64,000 nt of DNA from Oryzias latipes (Eukaryota > Chordata > Actinopteri > Beloniformes > Adrianichthyidae), in NCBI RefSeq assembly GCF_002234675.1, contig NC_019879.2:18364355-18428354 (forward strand), written 5' to 3'. This document shows, piece by piece, positions 52,047 through 64,000 of the stretch. The position numbers and the translations under genes were made by a program. The notes under the pieces are model-generated. The model made no database searches and was not told the DNA's origin. It worked only from the letters and a program-made list of their open reading frames with translations. Each line of letters opens with the position of its first letter. Position 1 is the first letter of the stretch.

Positions 52047-55000
52047 GGCATCCTGCACAGGCAAAAAGGATGACTTCTTTTCACTTGTATTACGCTAGCC
52101 TCATGCTGTCACTTGTGTCTGTTTTTCAGCTTCCTAACTTCCTAAGGAACATCATCTTATAAAAAATTAAGCTCAATAAATGACTAAAGATGCTATGACC
52201 AATAAACTCAACATTAAAGAAGCACATATATTCCCTCAAAGAAAACCAAAAGATGGAAAGCTGTGTGTGTCACACTTTTAGATTTTTGGATCACATTTTT
52301 GGATGATGGGCAGAAAAATGTCTTTAAGAGAATTTATCAACAATATTATTGTTAAACTTATAGAGTTTATTGTTAATTATTAGACAGAGGAATTTTAGAA
52401 ATGATATACAAAAGTGCTGACTTTACACCGTCTGGTGTGTTGGGTATTACTCGTTTTTTTTTTTTTTAGCGAGGCAAGCTCCCAGATGTGTCATCAGACG
52501 CTTTGTCAAGTGGGTGTGCTTTGTATTTTTGAACTCGGTGAGAAATCCCCAAATGCTTACAAGTTAGACATGAAAAGTGTTACCTTTTATCTTTTCAGCT
52601 GTCGTCCTCCGCAGACTTCTAACAAACGCACACACAAACGGTTCACACACAGGTTTAATGAAAACAGCACAAATATTTCAAACAAACCAAAAGAAACAAG
52701 TTATGGCATAATATGTTAAAAAGTATGGAAGTATAGACTGCCCTTACATCAAATGGGCAGATTTTCAGGGGGTCAAGTTTTTCTTTTTTTTTTTAAATCT
52801 TTTTATGTGATTAATCTTTAGCCCCCCTTTCCCACCTGGTTTTTATTGATATGAACATCTGTCACACTAAAGAAGGTGTACTTAGGGTTTGCTCTAGGTT
52901 TGCAATGATTCTTTGTCCTAAACAATAACTTTAAAGAACATTTCTTGACACCCTTTGTAGTTGAGTCATATTCTCATAGTTTAAAAGTTACATGAAAAGA
53001 CTTTTATCCTTTTTGTTTTTTTACCATACGTATTGTCTGCTGCATGTTATTATAAAATGCGTCGCTCTAGATAAATTAATAAAGAAGGATGATAAATACA
53101 CTAATTTCCGTTCTGCCAATAGTTAATTTCAAAGATTTAATGCTTTTTCATGTGACCCAAACCCAGAAATGTTGCACTTCCCTAAATGACCATAGTGGCT
53201 GGCATCTATTGACTCACAATATTGTTATATTTACACTATAAATACAGCCTTGTGTTAAAAACTTGTTTCCTCTTTATTAAGTCATTTCTGACTCATGAAG
53301 GCTCTGCATTTGTGGATTTTCTTTTTTAAAGAATATTTTTGGACTTAGATTTTGGCTTTGTCAGGAGCGTGTGCACCTGATTGGCAGATGGGTGGACCTG
53401 TGAATGTCCTGCATATTCAGACATTTGAAGAAGATTATTGAGGCGGGCTGACAAACCCCAGGTCAGGATTACCTTTAAACTTTAGGCCTCTTTTTAGGGT
53501 TTCAAAATCCATTGCCTTACGACAGAAGTGATCTGTCCAGTGTATTTCTGCTAATTAATAACTATCTTTTTTTAAAGGATTCTTGGCTAAATGTATGCTT
53601 ATTTATACATCTATCTCTAATGTAATGTCTTTTGTTATTTCACTTATTAGACACGAAATAGCATTTTTGCTTTCTGCTTGCTGATTAGAAGAGTATAAAC
53701 TTTTTACATGAAATGGAAATCAAAATTATATAATTAGATTTCTTTGTGTTTTTGATGTTGCTGGTTTTTGTAATATGTCAGTTGAAATTTAACAATTTTT
53801 AAAAGTTGATTAGTGGCTGAAAACAGACTCCTTTTAAATTCTGAATAATCTGTTTGTGGGTTCTTTAAAGATGCTGTACTGTCAGAAATCTGCTTAACAC
53901 ATCAACTCATTATCATTGGTTACATTTCATCTTCTGCCGAAATTCATTTTTTTTGGTGTGTGTCTACACACTCCAACAAAATCCACCACCGTGTGCAGTT
54001 AATTGCAATTTGTGAAAAATCTAGGAAGTCCATCAGCCTCCCTCTGACATAAACCTTTACTTAGGCTGCATAAGCTAATGCTATCATCAGTTGCTATGGA
54101 GACTGACGGAGTTGCAGTGTTGCTGTGGAAACTGAAAGGCTGCTCATTACCGCAGACATCAAACTTCCACACTCCCTTGAGCAGCACTTCACAAACATAA
54201 ATCCCTACTGTGTAAGAATGCTTTCATCTTGAATCATTTGTGTATACAGTATTAAATGTATTTTGTGCGCTTTATTGACACTCTTCTGACGTGGGGGCAG
54301 GTTTGAAACCTGCAAAGTAGAAGAAGTAAAGAAGAAGCTGCTTATAATCAGTGAGATGTCTCAAATAAAAGAGGGCTTGGAGAAAAACATGTTTGTCATT
54401 ACAGTTATTAGAGCTGATTTAAAGCATGTTTGCTTTCAGCAGTAATTAATAACTGAATTGTAATATTATATAATTATAAAAGTGCTGAATTTGCAGGCAG
54501 AAGAAGAAGTGTTATTTCTCGTGAATTGATTACTTAAAGACTTGGGACTGCACATGACTAATTCTGAATGACAGACAATGTATTTTACAGTTTCTCCTTT
54601 AAACAATTAAGCTTGAAGTATTAAAGTAAAATAGTCAAGTAGGCCGCCATTCGCTGAGCCATGGTTAAGCCAGCTGTGCTTTAAAAATGTCAGGCGCCCA
54701 TGTTACAGGGTTTACAGCAGAGAATAAACGTGACTGTCACTGCTTTCTGTTTTCATAATAAAACGCCTTATCTGTTCTAATTATGTATTATTACAAAAAT
54801 AATATTAATATAAACGACAAAGCTATCTCCTCAGAAAGATTTGTGTACTCTTACTGTAAAGTTTAATAGTACTTAAACACAGCATTTTAAACCCGAAAAT
54901 ATTATATAAGTTGTCGATTTTGAAGTTGAACAAAGTGACTTTGGTCTAAAATCCAATGTTGAAGTATTAACATTCTGAAAGAATTGATAGATTCCTCTAA

Positions 55001-55580
55001 AATCCCCTTCATGAAAGCAACATAACAAACTGTTTAGGGATGTACCTCTGCAGTGCCAGTGCAGGACCTTTATAACTAACTATAAGAATGAGAATTTTCC
55101 AAAAATGGCAAACCAATCTTGGGAAATCCTAATTCAAGCACATTTTTATTCAAGGGTAAAATAAAATCTGCAACAGCATTTGTGAGACATTTTAAAAAGA
55201 TGGCATTTCTCAAATTTTATAAACGTTTTTATAAATGGTTTGTAAAAATTGTTAACACTTTTTATTTTATTTTTTTTACTTCAACTATAAAACCTTTTTA
55301 GATGATCAAATATATTTATCATTTTTAGCCTGACTGACACCATGAGGTTGTCTAGAAACCAAACTTCTCCATGAACTGTGGGTTCTTGCCTGCTAGCTCT
55401 TTATTAATTCATCAGGAGCTGTGCTGCCTGCTGTGGCTCACTTCTTCCACTTTCCCCTGACGGTTGTCTCTTAGGTACTGATACCTAGACACAGTCAAGT
55501 ACGGCGCACCATTGGACCAGTCATACTATACGTTTTTCCACATGATAACTTCTGCTTTGTGCTCCAAGTAAAGCATTGAA
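52047..55580. other. Intergenic or intronic sequence, nothing recognised
   Basis: 3.5 kb of AT-rich sequence with homopolymer T runs and no supported feature. Confidence 0.45.
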
Positions 55581-55584
55581 TAAA

Positions 55585-55601
55585 GTGTGTGTGTGTGTGT
55601 G
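55585..55601. repeat. (GT)n microsatellite
   Basis: About eight GT units after AATAAA. Confidence 0.85.
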
Positions 55602-57205
55602 GATGCTTAGATTAAAACATTCCCTTGTGCTATTCTGTAAAAGAACAGTGAGAATATTTGAATGTTAGGATGGAGAAAACATGAAAATACTTTTTTGTAG
55701 AATATGAGAACTTTCTTTTCTTTTTTTGTGCCTTTTCAGCACAAGCTCGCATCTTTACCTTTCTTTGGGATATTGGTTTTTGCCATCTTCCAATAGGGAC
55801 AAAGTTCATTCATAACACCAAACAATGATAGACTGTTGGAGCTTTACGACCACTGTAGTCAAGAGCCTGGTCGACTATGTTATACTAAAGATCATTTCTT
55901 CAATATGATGAACTATAAAAGTGTGAGTATTGCTTTGTTTTTTATGGGTTACAACTTAAAAATGTTGAGAGTTAACATTATTGAGATGAATGAAGATTTT
56001 TACATCATGTTTGCAAAGGCTGCTTATTGCAGATAAGAGAGGCATGCATGATTGAACACCAGATTTCGCTACAAAAATTTCCCATCAATCCCTCAACCAA
56101 TCACCTACCTCCTGGTGCCTCTAATCAAAACACATCAAAAAACTGTTTTGTCTTGCTTAAAGCGTCCTATAGTCTGAAATATATGGTAGTTTAGGTGACC
56201 TGAAAATAAAACTCTGAGGCAACTTCAGCTCATGGTAAAAATACTTTATTGAGAATGGCTAATTAGACTGGATGAAATATAACAGATTAACTAATCTGAG
56301 GTCCTTAAATCTTATTTTAAGAATGCTTTTGGAAAGACGATTGGTGTACTTAAGGGACTTCTGTTTGGTCTAGAAACATTCAAGTACAATCTCCCCACAT
56401 CTCCCAAATCCTGCACAACTGAGAATTACTTCATGTCAGAAACAACTCTCATTGGGACTTAGAAGTACATTTATGTCATAGTCTCACTCTCTGGGACTAA
56501 CGGATATGATAGCCCATAATGACTGTAAAAGAAGGGTCATGATCCTAAAGTGTGAAATAAGAAACCATCTTATCTTATTCAAAACAAAACAAAAAACAAT
56601 TTGGCAAGTTTTTTGTTCTGAGGAAAAAAAAATTCTAATTACAAAATGGATTCACCTAAATGACACAGTTATCATATTTCAAACTTCGACAGAAAAACAA
56701 CTGAGAATTTGCTATTTCAAAACAAGAGAACATATGAGTAACTAGAAACAGTCTAAAATATGTCTGCTGGTGAGTGTTGGTGGTCTACGGGCGTTCACGT
56801 TTAACACTGCTTTTTTTTTTTCTTCTTTTACAAGGGTGAGATTCTTTAGAACTTAGGTGGTTCTCCTGGTGATCTATTGTAATTAACTGGTGCTGTTTAT
56901 GTTGCCGCCCACGCAGACTCATAAAAAAGCTGTGAAAACACTTGTTTTGTTGTAAAGAGCACCCCCATCTGAAGCTCAACAGTGTCTGACAACGACCAAG
57001 CAGGCCTCTTATTTGTCAGTACACGTGGCGTCAGACTGCTGAGACAGAGCTGTAACAGAGACAGGAGGACTAGGAGGACCGGGGTAAATGAGGTGAGCAA
57101 ATGAAAATGTGGAGAGGCTTTTTTTAGAAATACAGTTTATATTTGTATGAATCTGAAGCATTGTTTCTCTTACTTCAACAGTTGAAATAATTGAACTAAT
57201 AAGCT
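55602..57205. other. Intergenic or intronic sequence, nothing recognised
   Basis: No supported gene or repeat. Short open frames lack splice context. Confidence 0.4.
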
Positions 57206-57346
57206 GTTGTGATGTCACTGCTCTGCAGAAACTATGTCCTAGAAAACAATGCCGTTTTTTTTGATTGCTGCTAAAAATGGCAAAATTATAAAAGCACTGG
57301 GAACGCTTTTAGAATAGATCAAAAGATGAACAGAGTGGGACCTTAA
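57206..57346 (-). mobile_element. TTAA-family MITE, copy 5 (end fragment)
   Basis: Reads CTGCTCTGCAGAAACTATGT through GATCAAAAGATGAACAGAGT and ends GTGGGACCTTAA. It is about 141 bp, almost the same end-fragment length as copy 3. Confidence 0.65.
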
Positions 57347-59828
57347 GACTTCAAAAACTAGTTCTGTTTGCTACATGCTGCGATAATTAGACAGTAAAAA
57401 ATACACAAACAAGCATGTATTATAGGGCTAGGTTGATGAAATGGATCTGAATGGATCCAAGCTTAATAAATCAATAATCAATCCATAAAAGTAGAGATCA
57501 ATCTTTTATGCCTTTCCTTTTCCGGCGCCCCTTCGCATCACAGCAGTAAAACAAAGTCTACTAGTTTGATGTCAACATATAATGGAATTTCCTATGGGAC
57601 GGCTAATGCTAAAGCTTGTTCAGCTTAAACATACATTGCTAAATAAATGAACAGCTTTATGTACTCAGCGCGGAATTTTCCAAACTCTTTTAAGGAAACA
57701 GTTTTTTTAAAGTAACCATTCGTGGTCTAAAGCCCCGTTTTTGCTCAAATTTTCTGGAATTAAGTGTAATGCTATAGTAGAGCCCTACCTAGGGGCCAAA
57801 CTGAAACGCCCTTCAGGAGAGGCAGAACATAAGGATCTGCACATTTCTGACCAAGCGATCGAGCCTCTTCCTATTCTAGGAGGTGGATGAGCGCTAATAA
57901 ACAGCAAATACTGTTGATACCTGCATTTCTGGTGCTTGCCCGATGTAAACACATTGGGTATGCGGGCTCCTAAAATCAAAATGATGAATAAAAAATTCAA
58001 CAGTGTAAAATTAGCGTCGACAATTTTTAGTAGTCCATTAGTTGACGATGTCGACCAATTCCACTGTGACATCCTTGTTCACACATCGCCAAAGGTTGCC
58101 TTTGATTTGTGCCATCGTATTTGGCTTTGATGTTGCTTAGCAACAGGGTTGATATTGGCACTGTTGATATGCAGCCAAAGTCCTGCAAGCTCTTCTGATA
58201 TCAATGAATCCTCAAAAAAGGCATGTTTTACAGTCAATCACTACAATGAACAGACTAAAGGCAAAACACAGTTATTTTTTAAATTAAAATATTGTTAGAT
58301 GCTGACAGATACTTTTAGAATGTGGTATAAATTTGTTTAGTCCATGATCAAAGACAAATCACAAGGTGGAGTTTGACTGTCCTCATTGTCACCAGAAATG
58401 AATGTTATAGTAAAAAAAAAAAGCTGTATTGATGGTGGAGACCAGTGTGTTCCTCTGAAAGCAGATCCATGTCTCCTTTTAGTTCCCACATTCTTCCAGT
58501 CCCTGTCCTCCCTGAAGCATGTGTTTTTTTGTCCTTCTGCCTCCTGGTGTGTGCATCCTGTTGGCATAAGGAGCTTTGGTTGCTGTTTGAAGCAGCAGAT
58601 TTTGCTTTCACCACAGGGACTGACTGTGCCCGCACATTAGATTACCTTCCAGTATTTATTATGAGCGTTTTGATCTTATAAACAAAGTGCAGAGAAGCAG
58701 TATAGTAGCAAATAGTGCAGATCAGGAGTGAGTGTTGGGTGTTTTGCTTGAATGGTCACAGGTGTAAAAATGTTCAACTGTGTTAGCTTTTAGGGTTTGT
58801 ATTCTAGACACAACAGGATGATCTCCCTTCAAAAGGTTTTTACAGATATTTACAAATTAGAAACTATATTGTAAATCATCTGGAAAAAGAATGAAAAAAA
58901 ACCCCTCTAAACTGTATAGAACAGTTCTTTATACAATAAAGAAAATTAAAGATATTTTGGACTGTGATGATGGCTTGTTAATTTTGTGCTGTCATTACGT
59001 GTGTTGTCTGCTGTGATGCACTTGGTTGTAATTATGTTACAGTATAATAAACCTTCTGTACCTCAATTCAAATGGTATTTTCCAAACTTGATTAAAACTG
59101 ATTTATTTCATTTTGAATTGATTTTAAAATGGTAAAGGTCGATTTGATCAACAACTTGCCTCAGACAGATTGTTGTGGTTAGATTGTTGGAATAATAACC
59201 AATCAGGTCAAGTAATTATTAAATCCCTACCAAAAACAATCTTAAAAATGTGTGTAGCGATGTGTGAATGCTAGAGTTTTAAACACAGAACCCCGAAATG
59301 CATAAATCTGCGTGTTTGCTTGGACTTTTTATTGAAAGTGGTTGCTTGACAGTGCATTGCCAAGGGTGGTGTGAATGTAGGTAGCATTAGTGTTACACAT
59401 GAGTTTAACAAGCACACAGATGAGCTCCCACTTCTTTTGTTGTTGTCGATCAATCTTATATCACATTTATGCTTTCAGCAGTCAGCACAGAGTTCCCTTA
59501 TCTGATTGCAGACTATTGTTTTTCTTTCTCTGCCATCTCAGCTGCTACTCTGTGTTTTCTCACCCCTACTTCCCCTCCATTAGAGGATACACTGATGGTG
59601 TGTGTGTCCATGTTTGTGGGTAAACTGAGGTGCCACCTGCCTGTGCACTCCTGAAGTACTAATCTCCCTTTCTCTGTCTGTCTTTCTCTTCCTCACTGCT
59701 GTATTTCTCCCTTCTGCTCATTTATCCTTTCTGATCACGGATATTCATTCTCCTAAGCCATAAACATCACTTCATCTGGTCAGGTAAGTCGAAATATTTC
59801 TCCCTCTTTGGTCCTTTTTGTTCACCGT
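57347..59828. other. Intergenic or intronic sequence, nothing recognised
   Basis: No gene recognised. Some GTCGAC-containing sequence near 58015-58060 may be an old DNA-transposon remnant, but I cannot define its ends. Confidence 0.4.
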
Positions 59829-59850
59829 ACCCCCCCCCCCCCCCCCCCCC
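59829..59850. repeat. Poly-C run
   Basis: About 22 C residues. Confidence 0.9.
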
Positions 59851-60155
59851 ATGCGTGCCTTATGGTGCTGCTGCACAGATGCTGCGTCACTGTGCCAGTT
59901 CCTATAGTCAGCTGCTGCCTCAGTGTAGATCCAGCAGCAGAGCTGAACATGCCTTACCTCTCTGTCCCACTGTCTCTTTGTTCTTTTGTGTCACCATGCT
60001 ATCCTGGAACATGTGCGTAAATGTACGGATGCATTTATCCTATAAAATCCAATAGACAATGCATGTGTCAAAATATATTTGCATTTATTTTTGTTAAATG
60101 TTGTCATGTAGCAAGCTTGATTGTGAAAACAGCATGTTCGCCTGGTGATTTGTGT

Positions 60156-60191
60156 GCGTGCGTGTGTGTGTGTGCGTGTGTGTGTGTGTGT
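60156..60191. repeat. (TG)n microsatellite with CG interruptions
   Basis: GTGCGTGCGTGTGTGTGTGC then more GTGTG, a Z-DNA-prone alternating purine-pyrimidine run. Confidence 0.85.
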
Positions 60192-60963
60192 GGACATGTC
60201 TAGACAGTCCCAGACAATAGTGCTTTTGGGAAGTAAGGCTTTCCTGTGGGTCAGGTGCATAGAGATGCAGCACATCATGTACCCCATAAAAGAGAGAGAG
60301 AGGGAGGGAGCATAGATTTTCTCCCAATTTCAAAAATTGATTTTGGGTGTCAGGTTTTGTCTCCTCTCTGGCAACTAAAAGGAGCAAATCAGAAGAGAGA
60401 AGTACAGATAGTCAGTACATCCTCAGAAAGGTGAAGTTAGTCTCCTTCTTGCCCCTTTGTTTCTGCAGAATAGTACAGTAATTTTGTGTTGTACACAATA
60501 GCAATCAACTACAGAGCACTGTAAATGGAATTTTAGGGGCATTATTTGTTTTGGAGTCTTTACTTCAGTCTGTTTTTAATTATGTTGCCAAGCATTGTTA
60601 TATTTGATCAAAAACACAAAGAATCTGACATTTGAAACCAAATGCTTTAAGTGAATGTGGGATTACTGTCAGGAACTGGTGGTGGAGGACAAAAAAAGCA
60701 GGAGAGCAGGCTTGGTGACATGAATAAAACATTAAACAAACAAACTGAAACAAGACAAAACTAAAGGGAGAACCAAACTGGTGACACAACAGAGCAGATG
60801 ACCTGACAAGGATGACCAGAAACCAAGACACTTAAATAGGCTGAGGGTAATCAACTGAACTGAAGACAGCTATGGATCATGAACCTTTAAGTAGAGTGAC
60901 TGTCAAAAAGAAAACCATAAACATGACCAAGAACAAAACCAAACCACTGAATCCTTACACTTA

Positions 60964-61058
60964 CCTTGCGCAAACAGTCCCGCCCACAACTCAGAGGCAA
61001 ATTTCCAATTAAATCCAGCTGCTCTGCAGAAAATATGTCCTAGAAAACGACACAGTCT
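60964..61058 (-). mobile_element. TTAA-family MITE, copy 6 (internal fragment)
   Basis: Matches AACAGTCCCGCCCACAACTC and GCTGCTCTGCAGAAAATATG then TCCTAGAAAACG of the family. The terminal part carrying the TTAA end is missing. Confidence 0.6.
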
Positions 61059-61177
61059 TATTGAGGATATTAGAGTTGACCAACATGTCTTGCACATTTT
61101 GCACGATTATTATGGTTTGTTTTTTAGCTTTTGGGTATTTCCATTATAAACTATGTCCTTCTTATTAAAGGTTCATA

Positions 61178-61197
61178 TATATATATATATATATATA
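61178..61197. repeat. (AT)n microsatellite
   Basis: About ten AT units. Confidence 0.85.
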
Positions 61198-61389
61198 AGA
61201 GGCCAGAATATAATTATTGTTTGGGAATCAAAAGTCTTTTCTATGGATCTTCACTAAAAGTTTTCTCTTTATTATCTGCAGATAAAACTTTTTCAGTTTT
61301 CCTAGTTACAGAATAACTAGGATGAAAATGTCTATCATTTATGTCTATCATGTGAAGGAAGTCTTTCCACCTTTGACAGACACGTTTAT

Positions 61390-61437
61390 ATATGAGGTGC
61401 CGTAATTCTGAATTAAGTCCTACACGGCACCTCATAT
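61390..61437. repeat. Perfect 14-bp inverted repeat (hairpin)
   Basis: Arms ATATGAGGTGCCGT (61390-61403) and ACGGCACCTCATAT (61424-61437) separated by 20 bases. This could be a small RNA stem or a foldback-element remnant. Confidence 0.6.
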
Positions 61438-64000
61438 TTATAGGCCTATTTTCAGAGCTTACATAATTTTAAGCGGTTATACTTGTCAGTTGTCAATGAC
61501 AACTGCTTTCAAACTCTGTCTTTTTCCTGTCTTTGCAAAGAAAGACATTGTTACATTTTCCTGCAGGCATTTTTGAGGTTGAAAATGTAGTTTTAGCCTC
61601 TCCTTTCTCACTGGCTCCTCATGTTTACCACACTAACTATTACATCAGAAAAGTGAAAGATCCCGAAGGATCTTTTTATGTTTTTTGATAAAGGATAAGC
61701 AAGATCCTGTTAGATTATATATCACACTCACTATAAATTCAAGCAATAATGATGTTACAAAGTAAAGGTTGAAGTAAAAATTACTCTCTTCTAGTCATTT
61801 CCAGAATGAAGGTTTTAGAGTCACTCATGTTCAAAAAAATCTCCTCATGCTTCAGTCAATTCAAAAACAGAACGCAGAACCACATTTAAGTAAAAGCCAA
61901 ACAAAAAGACTTCAAACAAAAAGAAGAACTTTTGGTAATCTGCTGCTCAGGTGAAATATTGAGGTGTTATAGCTTTTATATTAACTTATTTCCAAACAAC
62001 CTGCTTTCTATTAGGTTGAAAACTATATTGAAAACTATAAAGCATTTAACCCAATTTTTGCCTGTTTCTCTTTTTTTGTTTCTGTATTATAGGATCTTTC
62101 GCCATTTTTTGGTGCTTAACTCCTACAATTTTTGAGCTATTTTAACCATTCAACTGATAAAAATGTCAGCTTTTTCCAACTATGACTCTTTGCCCCTTCA
62201 AATCCTTGAACTTCAAGATATTCCAGGATTGCCTCCATTGAAATACATGGGGAAGCCTTGGTTCAGGAGCTCGCTAGTTTGATACCCTGCGCTTGTATTT
62301 TTTACAAACATATCTTTTTTGTTATTGTGCTGTTTTCACTTTATTTATGGTCAACTTTGATTGTTTCTTTATTTAATTTTTTGGCCAATTATTACCCTTT
62401 AAGGTTCATTTTCATTCAGCAATATAGCATTCAAACCTGCATTTTCTTCTGCAAATGCAACACCTTCTAGTTGTTATTAAAAATTGTATTCAAATATGTA
62501 AATAGTAAGTTGCATGCACTATGGTACTTATAGCGAATGGTAATCATAATATTAATAATAGAAAATCGTTTTTCATTTTTAGGATATCAAAATGAATACA
62601 ATATACTGTAGTATTAATCTAAGCAGGGGGAATGGGCCGCCCTGGCACAGTTAATGAAACAATCTTCACTCTGCTGAGAAAAGGCAGTTTTTTGAAAGAT
62701 TAAGATAGAAAAATAATTTAGAGTTGTCCTTTTTTTAACTGCAAAATGGTGCTCTATCACAAGACTGAAACTTTAATAAAACAAAGTTTATTTTCTCCCA
62801 AAATTGCTATTTCCTACACTTTAATTTTACCAAAGTATAGGCTCATGTTGATTTCAAAAATTGGTCTGATTATTATATTTTATTACTGAATATTATAACA
62901 TTAGTCTTCCACCCAGAGATATGCTGGCATTCTCCAATGTCATAGTCAAAAAAAGACAAAGAAATATATTTTTTAGGATGTTTGTTGCTTTATTTTAAAG
63001 CTAACAACTGAAGAATTTTTTCCCCCAAACGTCCCTCACATTTGGCTTCTGTGGACAGAGAAAAGGCATGAAGGGAGACCGTATTGTCCATCATGTCAGC
63101 CCCTGCAGGGGTGATGTAATGGCCCAGACTCCTTACATTGTCAGAATTTGGCTCTTTTGTTTCTCCTCTCTCCATCTCTCTGACCATTCTGTTTATGCTG
63201 GTGTTCCTAAGGGGAATGCATTTTTGAATTTTGGAAATCTAGATATCAGCATTTAAAACTTGATCGTCAGAGAATGTATTGTCTTAAAGACTGATTTTTT
63301 TTTAGGATTTTGTTGTTTGTCAACCTTTAATAGCTTGATTCATTAAAAGATCTCCAATGAATGTTAGTGTTTTATTTACTCCCATAAAATAGGTAAATAA
63401 TGGGTTTTTTTTGGAGGTCACAGTAATATCCTATCTGTTTTGCTTTTGTTGTTGTGCTACTTGAGGGGAATGTTTTTCATTTTACTGTAAATCTGACCCT
63501 ATTTTAAATCTAATCCAAGGGAACTAGTATATTTTTATTTGATATTATATTATTACCTATATGGCTTTTTATGATATTTTAATGAGCTATTCTGAAAGGT
63601 AAAATTATTTTTTCAATGTTAAAACAGTTAAGATCACATTAGAAGACAGGAAAAAATGTATTTGTGTGGCTCAGTTCAGTTACTTTCACACTGTTCAATG
63701 ATTCCCTCTTCGCCACTAGTTTTTGTGGCAATAAATTGTGCGTATCGATTTTTGTTTGACAGGTAAACATATTTTATCAGAAAACGGGTGAGCATAGATT
63801 GACACATAAGAATGGAGTAGCAAGTTGATTACATCTTGTGTAGATGTTAAAAATGTAGGCAGACAGCATGAGATGGTAACGTGAAGATGTCTTTGGAGTT
63901 GAAGAAGATAAAGTGGACATCGGTAGAGCAAAGGACCAAGAGATAGAAGTTGAAAAATCATGATGCTGTGTGGATTTTTGGGGGGAGACTGGGAGATCAT
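61438..64000. other. Intergenic or intronic sequence to right edge, nothing recognised
   Basis: AT-rich, with no splice-flanked conserved peptide, RNA gene or named repeat. Confidence 0.4.

Noticed and set aside
63716..64000. 94-codon minus frame at the right edge
   Set aside because: Runs off the window, Leu/Ser-rich without a domain. The sense strand looks vaguely like a decayed repeat, but I could not identify it.

Overview
This is vertebrate genomic DNA, almost certainly from a percomorph teleost. The evidence is split genes with GT-AG introns, AT-rich introns, poly-A signals, and a dense load of fish-type transposons (an RTE-clade LINE, L1, Tc1-like, hAT-like and short inverted-repeat elements). 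The short TTAA-ended element present six times makes me think of medaka relatives (Oryzias), but that is memory, not proof. There are no operons, CRISPR arrays or prokaryotic signals.

Three protein genes lie head to tail on the + strand. (1) The 3' part of slc12a8 (six coding exons, 1500-12778; the 5' exons lie left of the window). (2) A complete heg1 (14 coding exons, 16246-27348, 1015 codons), the mucin-like endothelial/cardiac receptor that anchors the KRIT1/CCM complex. (3) A complete kansl1l (14 coding exons, 29332-39949, 842 codons), an NSL-complex-type PEHE protein. The slc12a8 -> heg1 order and orientation match the mammalian 3q21 arrangement. kansl1l is a different neighbour from the mammalian one (MUC13).

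Layout: 1-12.8 kb is slc12a8, whose 9-kb intron holds a nested transposon pile with an intact LINE ORF of 997 codons inside an older inverted-repeat element. 12.8-16 kb is 3' UTR, a dead Tc1-like transposase and the GC-rich heg1 promoter. 16.2-28 kb is heg1, with one intron built almost entirely of transposons. 28.6-40.6 kb is kansl1l, including a probable GC-AG intron. 40.8-43.4 kb is a rearranged Tc1-like element plus an L1 3' fragment. From 43.5 kb to the end I recognise no gene, only scattered repeats, one isolated exon-like segment at 44.9 kb and a GC-rich first-exon-like island at 45.3-45.7 kb. The last 18 kb could be a large intron or an intergenic desert.

No new multi-gene system is visible. 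The most informative items are the nested LINE insertion with an exact 21-bp target duplication, the recurrently truncated TTAA-element family, the in-frame repeats in the heg1 mucin domain and the GC-AG intron.
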